A stretch of DNA of 64,000 nt from assembly GCF_001660705.2 (NCBI RefSeq), contig NZ_LYBV02000038.1, positions 62,001-126,000 of the forward strand, written 5' to 3'. How positions within the stretch are numbered: position 1 is the stretch's first letter; each line of letters starts with the position of its first letter. The notes under the pieces were generated by a model. It was not told where the DNA came from, made no database searches, and was given only the letters and a program-made list of their open reading frames with translations. Shown piece after piece: positions 9,575 to 21,800 of the stretch. The position numbers were made by a program, and so were the translations under genes. This DNA is from Saccharicrinis aurantiacus (lineage in GTDB: Bacteria; Bacteroidota; Bacteroidia; Bacteroidales; Marinilabiliaceae).

Positions 9575-9604
9575 TTGTTTCAATCAGTAAATATTTTATC
9601 TTTG
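9575..9604 (+). promoter_or_regulatory. Bacteroidota-type promoter for dnaX
   Basis: A TTG at 9575-9577 is separated by 19 bases from TATCTTTG (9597-9604), a perfect TAnnTTTG -7 element. The dnaX start codon is 20 bases downstream, giving a very short leader. Confidence 0.65.
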
Positions 9605-9624
9605 CATTCAGCAAAAAATATACT

Positions 9625-10725
9625 ATGGATTATATTGTTTCAGCCCGAAAATACCGTCCTTCTACATTTGTTTCAGTAGTAGGACAACAAAACATAACAA
9701 CCACATTAAAAAATGCGATAATAGGAAGTCAGTTAGCACATGCATATCTATTTTGTGGTCCGCGAGGTGTTGGAAAAACCACTTGTGCTCGTATTTTTGC
9801 TAAAACCATCAACTGTTCTAATATTACAGATGAACACGAAGCCTGTAATGAGTGTGAGTCGTGTATCTCGTTTAATGAAAATAGGTCTTACAATATTCAT
9901 GAGCTTGATGGAGCCTCTAATAACTCAGTAGAAGATATTCGTAGCTTAATTGATAAAGTACGTGTTCCTCCTCAAATAGGAACATATAGTGTATATATAA
10001 TCGATGAGGTTCATATGTTATCTCAGGCAGCATTTAATGCGTTTCTTAAAACCTTAGAAGAGCCACCAAAGCATGCTATTTTTATTTTAGCTACAACTGA
10101 GAAACACAAAATACTACCTACGATTTTATCGCGATGTCAGATTTACGATTTTAATAGAATCACTATTGAAGATGCTGTAGGGCATTTAAAATATGTTGCT
10201 AAAAGTGAATCTGCTGAAATAGAAGAGGAGGGATTAACAGTTATTGCTCAAAAGGCAGATGGTGCCATGCGTGACGCTCTATCTATTTTTGATCAGATCA
10301 TTGCCTTTTCAGGGAAGTCGGTAAGCTATCAACAAGTTATTGATAATTTAAATGTATTAGATTACGATTTCTATTTTAGATTGATTGATGCCTGTTTACA
10401 AGAGAATACATCCGATGTGTTGTTACTCTTCGATGAAATATTGAAACGAGGTTTTGATGCCCATCACTTTATATCTGGCTTAAATTCTCACATAAGAGAT
10501 GTGCTAGTTTGTAAAGATCCGGCCACAATACAATTATTGGATGTTGGTACTAAAACCAAAGAACGATATGGCGAGCAGGCCAACAAGTGTGATGTGAATT
10601 TTTTAATGGATGCATTAGAAATAGTAAATGCATGCGACTTACAATATAGGGTAGCAAAAAATAAGAGGTTACATGTTGAGTTCTCCCTCTTAAAAGTTGC
10701 CCGGATATTAACTGAAAAAAAGTAA
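9625..10725 (+). CDS. dnaX: DNA polymerase III gamma (short DnaX form)
   Basis: The zero-frame product is 366 residues: the complete AAA+ clamp-loader part of DnaX. Walker A GPRGVGKTT begins at residue 45, the zinc-binding cysteines follow (CNECESC), Walker B is YIIDEVHML, sensor 1 is ILATTEKH and the arginine-finger region is LSRC. Domain III continues to 'HVEFSLLKVARILTEKK', where the frame stops at TAA. This is where E. coli gamma also lacks the tau C-terminus. The stop codon directly follows the heptamer A-AAA-AAG (10716-10722), and the reading frame one base back stays open for 209 more codons that look like the normal Bacteroidota DnaX C-terminus. Either programmed frameshifting yields both forms, or one A was lost from a homopolymer. 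Confidence 0.92.
   Translation: MDYIVSARKYRPSTFVSVVGQQNITTTLKNAIIGSQLAHAYLFCGPRGVGKTTCARIFAKTINCSNITDEHEACNECESCISFNENRSYNIHELDGASNNSVEDIRSLIDKVRVPPQIGTYSVYIIDEVHMLSQAAFNAFLKTLEEPPKHAIFILATTEKHKILPTILSRCQIYDFNRITIEDAVGHLKYVAKSESAEIEEEGLTVIAQKADGAMRDALSIFDQIIAFSGKSVSYQQVIDNLNVLDYDFYFRLIDACLQENTSDVLLLFDEILKRGFDAHHFISGLNSHIRDVLVCKDPATIQLLDVGTKTKERYGEQANKCDVNFLMDALEIVNACDLQYRVAKNKRLHVEFSLLKVARILTEKK
10716..10722 (+). promoter_or_regulatory. Candidate -1 frameshift site A-AAA-AAG in dnaX
   Basis: The last zero-frame codons of gamma are GAA AAA AAG followed at once by TAA. A-AAA-AAG in this phase is the slippery heptamer known from E. coli dnaX. Slipping one base back continues as GTA AAG AAA AAG GCT into the tau extension with no stop. 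Downstream pairing candidates are modest: CGGTT (10748-10752) with AACCG (10781-10785), and a 6-bp GCGA-loop hairpin at 10799-10814. Confidence 0.6.
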
Positions 10726-11351
10726 AGAAAAAGGCTGAGTTAAAACGCGGTTCCGGAACAAAGCAAGCCCCAAAGGTTGCAACCGGTACTCAAGCCACAG
10801 GTGTGCGAACACCTGCTAAGCCCGCAGTAAAAGCAAATAAACCAGAAGTAACACGTCAACCATTAAAAACCATTTCATTAAAGGCGGCCTTAAGCAATAA
10901 TCCGCCTGCCCCTAATCCGCAGGTAAATCCTGAGAAAAGTAAGCAGGTTATAACCAGTAAGTTGTTTGTTGATCCTAATTGGAATACTGCTTTTAATCAG
11001 GACCAATTACGCGATGTTTGGTTGAAATTTGGTAGAGGCATAGAACAGAAAAATCCTAGGTTTGCTAGTATTATAGCTGTGCATGTTCCAAATATTATCG
11101 AAGGGAATAATATTGAGTTGAGTTTAAAAAATGTAACTCAAGAAAACGAAATAAAAACCAATAAGGGCTTGATATTGCAGCACCTTAGGCATCATTTACA
11201 AAATGCCAATGTGCAATTAGAAACAAAGTTGGTATTAGATAATAGTAATGATGGAAAAGCATTTACAGCAGCAGATAAAGCAAAAGTAATGCTAAAGAAA
11301 AACCCAATGTTACTCGAGTTAACAAAGAAGTTTAATCTTGATGTTGAGTAA
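10722..11351 (+). CDS. dnaX: DnaX tau-specific C-terminal extension (-1 frame)
   Basis: In the -1 frame relative to gamma, an uninterrupted 209-codon extension follows the slippery site. It has a Lys/Ala/Pro-rich linker (to about 10960), then 'LRDVWLKFGRGIEQKNPRFA' and a C-terminal globular end 'AKVMLKKNPMLLELTKKFNL' typical of full-length DnaX in this phylum. Joined to gamma it gives a 575-residue tau, a normal length for the family. There is no good start codon or separate promoter, so this is not an independent gene. Its intact, family-like sequence argues that it is still expressed. Tau would link the clamp loader to the polymerase core and the helicase. Confidence 0.85.
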   Translation, partial: VKKKAELKRGSGTKQAPKVATGTQATGVRTPAKPAVKANKPEVTRQPLKTISLKAALSNNPPAPNPQVNPEKSKQVITSKLFVDPNWNTAFNQDQLRDVWLKFGRGIEQKNPRFASIIAVHVPNIIEGNNIELSLKNVTQENEIKTNKGLILQHLRHHLQNANVQLETKLVLDNSNDGKAFTAADKAKVMLKKNPMLLELTKKFNLDVE

Positions 11352-11503
11352 TTAAACAACGCATGTATTTAGAATTTAAATTTGGAGCATTTATACTTGA
11401 TTGTATATTGAACCCTTCTTAAATTTACTTGTTAATTCTTTGGTTTGATATTGTTTAAACCAGAAATATTATAAAATTGATAAACTATAATAAGTCTATA
11501 TAA

Positions 11504-13771
<2,268 letters not shown>

Positions 13772-13832
13772 AAGTTGATAAATTTATTTTGTACCAATAT
13801 ATAATTACATATATGGTAAGTACAATATTTTT

Positions 13833-13862
13833 GAACGCCTCAAGGTTATCCTTGGGGCGTTC
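13833..13862 (+). terminator. Hairpin terminator downstream of icd
   Basis: GAACGCCTCAAGG (13833-13845) pairs over 13 positions, one of them a G-T wobble, with CCTTGGGGCGTTC (13850-13862). No long T run follows on the plus strand, so termination may be imperfect. Confidence 0.6.
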
Positions 13863-14014
13863 GCCGTTTAATATATAATTAACGGGTTGTAATGAAAACA
13901 CTGTTGATGGTGATGAATTTAATTAACGTGAATTCGACGTAAGAAAAGTTCTATTTGAAGAGAAAATAAATAAAGTATTTGTTGTATTTATATGTCCGAC
14001 TTTTAAATATATAG

Positions 14015-14321
14015 TGGCAAAAATTCAATCCCCATAGAGCATGTTATATTAAAAGAGAAAAGCAGAATAAGGTATTTGAAGACCTCGCTTAGAGAGGCAA
14101 ATACTCAATGGGATGGTTTTACGGATTCAAACTACACTTTCATTGAAACGGTAAATGATGATCTAAAAAATATCTATCAGGTTGAACATACAAGAAAATG
14201 GTCATTTGAAAACTTTCTCGCAAATTTAATTGTCAGTTTAATAGCATATCATTTCTCACCTAAGAGGCCCTTTGTAAATATATACATCATAGATGATGAC
14301 TATATTAATAAGGCTACTTAG
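14015..14321 (+). pseudogene. IS982-type transposase remnant
   Basis: Two reading frames together match an IS982-family transposase as I recall it. The first (14015-14134) reads 'CYIKREKQNKVFEDLA', a TAG stop, then RGKYSMGWFYGFKLH. The second, from about 14135, reads ETVNDDLKNIYQVEHTRKW, then SFENFLANLIVSLIAYHF, and stops at 14321. In intact elements these blocks are separated by roughly 80-100 residues, including catalytic positions, so the copy carries an internal deletion, a frame change and a nonsense codon. The N-terminal third is missing. No terminal inverted repeats were recognised. Confidence 0.7.
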
Positions 14322-14428
14322 ATCGAACTCAGCTTATTTATTCTTTTTATCCCTTCATAAAAGTTATTTTCTCTTGAGTATATCCTTAAAATTCGATTAC
14401 TAGCCTATCAACAAAAGCTGTATAACGA

Positions 14429-14686
14429 TCATATGATTTTGTAATCTTGACCGTTTGCTTTTAAGTCTTTTCTGTTCATTTTGTTATTCATATCATCTTG
14501 TATTCTTAATACTATTGATGTGATATAATAATGGGTTTCTATTTTATGTGTTTTTTTACTTAAAGGTATTGTAATAAATGCTGCTTGAAAAAAAGAATCA
14601 TCTGTTTTTGCAAAGCTATTAATAGTCTGCGATATTATTCCTAAGTCACTTTTATTAGAAATAGTTTTAATGTACGTAACTTTTAT
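14429..14686 (-). pseudogene. Unassigned 85-codon open frame without start codon
   Basis: On the minus strand, 85 codons run stop to stop with coding-like composition (for example 'TDDSFFQAAFITIPLSKKTH' then IETHYYITSIVLRI) and end in DYKII. There is no ATG, GTG or TTG near the beginning, where a TAA immediately precedes. It lies 100 bases past the transposase remnant in a region without intact genes, so a decayed gene tail is the likeliest reading. I do not recognise the family. Confidence 0.35.
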
Positions 14687-15099
14687 TTAACAGTATGTAC
14701 ATAAGTGTCCTTAATTACGTAAATTATGTTTACTATAAATTTGTGTATAATATGAGATTAGTGGAGTGATTATGTTTATTTATCACTACCAATTTTGTGT
14801 TCGTCAAATTAGATAGTTTATTAATGTAAAATATATATCGAGTTTTATCTAATTAATTTTACATATAAAAATAACGTCCTCTGAGTTGTAGGTAAATCAC
14901 TGTAGCCCTGTGTTTACGGGCTTAATAGTAACAAAAGGTTAGTATTAAAACCAAATCAAAATATATGTTGTATAACATATAAAAAGTATTCTCATTATGA
15001 AAGCCCATGTATAGTTACTTACAACACTAAAAAAAACGACCATAAAAATGAATATCATTTATGTGTGTGTATTCTATTTTGAATATAACATAATTGTAA
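14687..15099. other. Gene-free AT-rich stretch
   Basis: No coding frame of note. It holds a TAAATTTG -7-like element at 14736-14743 with no obvious gene behind it, a 9-bp inverted repeat ATGTAAAAT/ATTTTACAT (14824-14864, 23-base spacer) and a small AGCCC/GGGCT hairpin (14904-14922). None can be assigned a role. Confidence 0.4.
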
Positions 15100-15107
15100 T
15101 ATTTTTG
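15078..15107 (+). promoter_or_regulatory. Promoter for the 15.1-25.3 kb operon
   Basis: TTTG (15078-15081), an 18-base spacer and TATTTTTG (15100-15107) match the Bacteroidota -33/-7 arrangement. The first start codon follows 38 bases later. Confidence 0.55.
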
Positions 15108-15145
15108 TCGCGTCATTTATTTTATTAATAATTATAATCTATTTT

Positions 15146-15781
15146 ATGAGAAATTATGTTGCAACAGGTGCGTTGTTCTTAATTTTTTCCATTGGAGTAT
15201 TTGCGCAAGGAAATTCTGATCGTACTGCTTCATTTGAAATTGGAACATCGCCATTTGTGGACAGCGAGGCGTTACTCACGCCCTCGTTTTTAAAAGCACG
15301 TTACTTCTTTTCTGATTTTGCAGCTCGTTTGAGCATTGGCACTGATATGCTTTTTGTAAGCGATCAGGAAAATAACGCAGAATCGGTAAAGAATTTGGCT
15401 GACTTTGAGATTAGGCCTGGTATTGAGTATCATATCTCGGCTAGTGAGAATGCTATACCTTTTATAGGTGTAGATTTTATTTATGCATCGCAAGCAAAAA
15501 GTTTTGATACAGAAGCTGGAGCTCCTGTTGATGGCGCTTGGGATGTAGATGATTACGAGAATTCAAGAGGCTTTAATGCCTGGGGTGTTAACCTAGTGGC
15601 TGGTGGCGACTACTTTATCAAAGGTGGTAATTTTTATGTAGGAGCTGAAGTTGGATTCGAGTTTTTAAACATTGATTACGCTGAAGTAAAATGGAACGAA
15701 CAAGTGTTGAGTTCTTCTACTACTATGCGTCAATTTAAACCAACATTAAGTAGTATGCTACGTATTGGTGTTGCGTTTTAA
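15146..15781 (+). CDS. Small outer-membrane beta-barrel protein
   Basis: A 211-residue protein with signal peptide MRNYVATGALFLIFSIGVFAQ. The mature part has alternating hydrophobic/polar strands of an 8-10-stranded barrel ('FLKARYFFSDFAARLSIG', 'FEIRPGIEYHIS', 'NFYVGAEVGFEFLNIDYAEV') and ends in an aromatic residue (LRIGVAF), the usual barrel-insertion signal. It resembles OmpW/OmpA-barrel-like proteins, but no named family can be assigned. Only 28 bases separate it from the giant T9SS gene, which suggests a shared transcript and perhaps a role in anchoring or exporting that protein. Confidence 0.8.
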   Translation: MRNYVATGALFLIFSIGVFAQGNSDRTASFEIGTSPFVDSEALLTPSFLKARYFFSDFAARLSIGTDMLFVSDQENNAESVKNLADFEIRPGIEYHISASENAIPFIGVDFIYASQAKSFDTEAGAPVDGAWDVDDYENSRGFNAWGVNLVAGGDYFIKGGNFYVGAEVGFEFLNIDYAEVKWNEQVLSSSTTMRQFKPTLSSMLRIGVAF

Positions 15782-15809
15782 ACCTTTACTTAATTTTTAA
15801 AAGAAAATC

Positions 15810-18800
15810 ATGAGAAACAAAAATTACACATTTAATGTGTATAGGTTGTTGATTGTATGTACCTTGCTATTTGGAGCAGTACATAACAATTCCTATGCGC
15901 AAAATTTTAGCATTGATGCAAGTCAAAGCTCAGACCCTGCTGATTCCAAGCCGGATAATGACGATGATAATCGAGTTTATCAATACGTTGCAGGGGAAAC
16001 ACTAATTAAAGCTGTTTTAGAAAACTTTGTTGGCCTAGATAATGGAGATCCACTTTATCTTTATTATAATAAGAGCAATGATGCATCTGATTTAAATAAA
16101 GAACAAATCATTAATACTCAAAATTTCGATACAAATTGGTCATCACGTTCTTTAAACGGTTTGATTAATACGGTAGGAGAGTATTCTGTATTTGCTGGTC
16201 ACTTTTTAGGTCGTTTCGATAATTTAAGTGAATTGAATTATACGGATGATATAAATGATCTTGTTGGAGGTGAAAAGTTTGAAGGTTATGTGCTTGGTAG
16301 TGCAACAAGTACTTATACTTCTGGGCATATTCCAACATCATATAATAGCGTTAATTGTGACCCAAAGGCTCAATTAATAGTGACAATACCAGAAGGGGCT
16401 GAAGTTACTAGTGTAGATGTTAGCTATTCTATGACAGCTACTAATGGCGCTTATATGAGTGAGCAATATTCTAAGATTTCGTGTATCACTACAGGAGGTT
16501 TAAGCGAAAGTTCTTATTCTTCTGGAACAGGAAATAGTACAGGTACTTATTCTTACACTCGTTCGTTAGATATTGCTAATGGGGTTACAGCAGGTGGCTC
16601 TATTGTTTTTGAAATGGATGCATATAGAACCTGGGATTCAAATTCTGATACTGGAGGATGTGGAACTTCATTTAATAAGGTTGATAATGGAACTTGGACA
16701 ATAACAGTAAACTATAGAGAAGCAGTTGTTGATTTCCCTATATCATTTACTAAAAGTGGTAACCGTTACCTAACTACTAATGCTTTTGCATTAAATGCTG
16801 AAATAGAAGGAGATGTAAATTTAGTTGTTGATTTTGATCTGCAAAATTCACAAACTTATCCTCTTGTGGTTGAGTATTCAACAAACGGAGGTAGTTCTTT
16901 TACCGCTTTAGAGTATAATAATGGTACTGAAGATGTAAGCGAAATATTCCCAACATCAAACTTCCCTGATGCATTTGAACTACCAGCTGCAGCTTTAAAA
17001 TCAGCAACATTGTTTCGTGTACGTCAGGTCGATGCATCTGCTCTAACGCCTAATAGTAATTCTTTTACAATAAATTCTATGTCAATTGTAAAAGGAGAGG
17101 CTATTCAAGCAATTTACACGCAAAAATTAGGCGATTTTGAAATTGTATCAGAACATGTTAATACTGATCCAGTACCGTCCGTTAAAAGTATTTCTGCTGT
17201 AAATAACAGTGTTAAATACCCTGGAGAAGAGGTAGAATTCCAAATGGAAATTGAAAATATTGATGATTTTAATGGTTTATCTTTATTTGTAAAAGGGCCT
17301 TTAAGTGCATACCAAAAAGTAGTACCTTCTTCTACTGATTTAGCAAATGATCAATTGAATTTTAAGTACGTACTACCAAGTAACATTGAAATGTATTACG
17401 GTCAGGGAATGACAATTGATGCAATGTTAGTTGAGGGTGACGAAATTGTTGAAGGTTCTAACGGATACGATAATATTATTACTTACACAGAAATGTTCTT
17501 TGATGCGGAAAACTTAATGGGTTCTAATTCAATTGCTGGTAACGATATTGATTTTACCTTATCAGGTACAAGACAATATACAACTCTACCTATTGAGATT
17601 ACTAACGCAAGTAATGCCATATTATCTGCAACAATAACACGTTTAAACGAAGCAGTACCTACTACAGGTAGTGATATTGTTATTGAGTATACCACAAATG
17701 GTACTACCTGGTTACAACTCGGTGATAACATAGCCTTAGGTGGAGATGATGGTGTTGGCTTATCAGGTAAAAGTTTCGAGTTTAGTCTTGATGAGAGTAT
17801 TGTTTCTGAAATAACACAATTCCGTGCCCGTCAGATAACGGATAATAATCGTGAAGATATTAACACATGGCAGTTAAGAAATTTCCATTTGTTTATTTCT
17901 GGTAGAGGGGGGAATATTATTGAGAACCCTGTTTCTGCAGCTGTTTCGATTGCTTCTCCAACTATGACTGTTGAGTTAAAAGACAATAGCAATGAGCTTA
18001 TTTATTCTGGTGATGAAGTAACATTTACTATTAAGGATGTAGACTCTGACTTTGTATTGCCTGACTATGCGTATATTGAAGTTACTTACACAAGTTACGA
18101 TGATAATAGTAATGTTGTTGATAATAGGTTCTTACAAACTTTAGATGAGTTAAAGGACGGTGATTTTGATGTAAAGATCCCATTTGATAACGGAGGGTTT
18201 AAAAACTTATTTGTAAGTGTTGTGGCAGACGGATTTTCTAATAAGGCATCTGCACCGTTTACTGTTCAGTCTCCTTCGGTTGAAATTACATCTGTTTCTA
18301 ATGATCTTGTTGATAATGATACTGAATTTAATGTTGCAGGCAAAAACATTGAGGTAGCATTTAAATTAGATGGTAATGTTGGTAGCGATATCGCTTATTT
18401 ATCATTAGAGTATTTTGATGGTTCTGAGTGGATGAGTATTGCGCAACAAGAGCTTACTTCTGGAACAACAGGTACAATAGCAGGTGAATTACCAGTTGCT
18501 TATTTTGGTGATGTTTCTAGTATAAGAGTAGCATTATTACCAAAAGAGTGTGAGGATAGTTTTACTTGTTATTCATACGAAGATCAAACTTCGCATTTTC
18601 GTGATGATGAATACAGGTGGTACGATTTTTCATCGGCACTACCAGGCTCAAAGTATTTAACTGATGTTACAGTAATTACAGAAATAGAAACTGAGAGTTT
18701 TGATAATGTTTATCAGTATAGTTCTGATTGGGAAGTAATTTCAACAAATCCAATTGTTTCTAGCAATGTTTATCAATCATCCGTAATTAATTTTAATGAT

Positions 18801-21800
18801 TATATCGCTGTTCCTGAAGATTTATTAGGTACTAGTGGTAAATTAGGAATTACTTATGATGCAGATGTTAATCTACGCAAGTTAAGAGTAATTACTCCTT
18901 ACCAAGGAAAAGTTATATCTGCAGCAGAAGAAATTAATGTTGCTTATCCAACAGTTTCACTTTCTGATATTAATGAGTTTTATGGCTCACAGTTTTATTC
19001 AGCCCAAGAAATGGAGTTTCAATACTCTACCTTTGCTATAGAAGAGGGCGACGCTAAGTTTGCTATCTATCTTGAGCAAGGTTCTGAGTATATTATGTTA
19101 GATATTAATTCTAGCGTTGGTTTAGTAAATCGAATAGTAACAATGCCTACAAGCGCGGCTTTAACAGAGGCAGGTTTTGATCTGAATAGCAAATTTGATG
19201 TTCAAATTGTTGCTTTTGATCCAGCTGATGAAGAGGCTATAATCTCAGATATTGACAAAACGTTTGTAACAAGTGATTTTACAGGATATGGATATACCAT
19301 TAATTCTGATGGATATGATTTTTATTTCTCTAAAGAAGGACAGCGTTCTATTGTAATAGTTGAGAAACTTGAAAATTTAGCTGATTATAATGAAACAGTT
19401 ACTTTATCTTTTGATTATTACGCAAGCATCCAATATCCAACAGAGAGCACCTTACCAAAGGTTCAAATTTCAAGTGATAATGGAGAAACTTATACAAGTA
19501 TAGAGATTCCTGAATCAGAATATGCTTCATTGGCTTGTCTTGATGCTTCAGGAACACACTCTTACGAAGTAGAGATACCTGTAGAGTATCTATCTGAAGG
19601 TAATTATATACGTTTTATACAAGATGTAGTAGCAGGAGCTGATATTAATACTTGGAGAGTGAGTAATGTACACCTTTCTGGAATTAATAATCTATTGGAT
19701 TATGTACTTCGTTTACCTGGAGAGCGCGAAATTAATTACTTCGAGAATGATGAGTATGCATCATATATCAACTTTGATGCTTACCAAATGTCGGTAACTA
19801 GCTTCGATTATGATAATGAAAATAGCTTTTTACCAGAGGTTCATGAAGGGGAAACAATTACATTAGATTGGAAACCAGTTTATGACGAAGAAGGTGAGTT
19901 AGTACAAGGTATTGAGTGGCCAGCAAACACAATGTTTGAGTTCATGTTACCATGTAACAATGACGACGGCTATCATACTGTAACAGTTGACGCTGCAACA
20001 CAAGAGTTTGATTTTACTTTAGCAGATTCAGTAGATGTTACTACAGGGCTTTATAATATTAAAGTTAAAGCTACTATTGTAGATGAAGAAGGAGAGGTAC
20101 TTTATCAATATCCTTCTGAAGGGGCTTCATATTCGCATGTTAATATATTTACACGTGAGTGGGCAGATATGCAATTGTTATTTACTAACGAAACTACACC
20201 AACCTTACTTCGTTTAAATGCTGAACAATTAACAAGTACTGATTTCTATTTAGCAGATACAGCTGTAGTTAAATACGAATTACATGGTGAGTGGACTGAG
20301 GATATTCAAATGGCAGGTGTACTTGAGTTGTTTGACGCGTCAGATGATTTAATTGAAAGACAAGTGCTTGAAATAGCTGATGAACTAATTGGAGATTCAA
20401 TAGCTGTTAAGATACCTAATTCGGTAGAAGAAGCTAATCGTTATGAATTAAAACTATACCCATATATTGGCGATGCTATCGAGTTTGGAACTACTATAAA
20501 TATTGAAAATGATGAGCTAATTGTTGAAGGAGGTATTGATAATTCTTATTGGTACATGAATGCAGAAGGTAACAGATCTGTTACAACACCTTCATATGAT
20601 TTATTCGGTAAGAATAATATGACATTGTCTTTTGTATATGCAACAAACTCTATTACTGAAAACCCAGCAACCTTACCTAGGTTAGAAGTTTCAATTGATG
20701 GAGAAAACTTTACGTTCTTAGAAATAAGTGAAGATCAATCTCAATTTGGAAATCTAGGTTACCTTCCTGAATCAGAAAACTGGAGAACATTTACTGTAGA
20801 TGTACCTGAGGAATATTTGTCTTCTGCTACTCAGTTCCGTATTGCTCAAGAAACAAGTTTTGATGCAGACGAAGAAGTGTGGGCTGTATATAATTTTAAA
20901 TATACTTACGGTACTTATAATATTGTAGAACCAAGTATTAATGTAAATGATGACGCTGAGGAAGAATTTAGATCTCAGGAAGTTAATATTCTTCAACCAT
21001 TAGTTTCTGATTATACTTTCGAACTTGTGCGCGATGAAGATGGTTTTGAACCGGTATTATTCCCAACTGATGAAGCACAGTTTACTTTTACAACAGAGGC
21101 TGTAAACTATCCTGAAGGTACAGAGTTCTCTTTTTATATCGAAGATTATATCGAAGAGCCATTTATGATCGCTTCAGCGGCCGATACTGTATTTACATTT
21201 ACATTGCCTAACGATATTGAGCGTGGCACTTACGATGTGTACGTACATGTTGCAAATGGTGAGTATGTATACGAGGAGTTATTGGATGAAGATGGTGATT
21301 TAAGATCATATGCTGGTTCAATTAATGTTTACAACCCAGTTCTTAAAACAGTAGTTAATGAAGAGGAAGTAATCTATGCAGGTAACACAGTGAGTGTATC
21401 TGGTGTTTACGAAAACTCTGATCGCACGCCAAATGCCGATTATTACTATAACCTAGTATTAACAGATCAAATTGGTGATCAGTGGTTATTAGCTACTAAA
21501 CAAGGCAATGCTGAATTTAACAATGTTGTTATACCTACATTTGTTGGTGGTGCAAATCGTACATTCGAGATTGTAGTATCAATGAATAGTGCAGTTGGTG
21601 TTGTTGGCGAAAAATATGAGTCAATAGATGATAAAGTACTTAACAGTTCTGATGATTTTGAAGAGAGTAGAATTAATCTTCCAAATTATTCTGAAGGTAC
21701 ACGTGTTACATTAACTACTACAACAGAATTAGATTTAACAGATAAAGCTTTTGTTAAATTTGATATAGCAGCAACAGAATTAGCTGTTACTGATAATCAA

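Noticed and set aside
9625-10725. dnaX as a simple truncated pseudogene
   Set aside because: The remaining -1 frame is intact and family-like to its natural C-terminus, and the break is exactly at a known slippery heptamer in the right phase.
13863-15145. tRNA or structured RNA gene in the gap
   Set aside because: No cloverleaf or CCA-ended arm was recognised; only short hairpins with weak stems are present.
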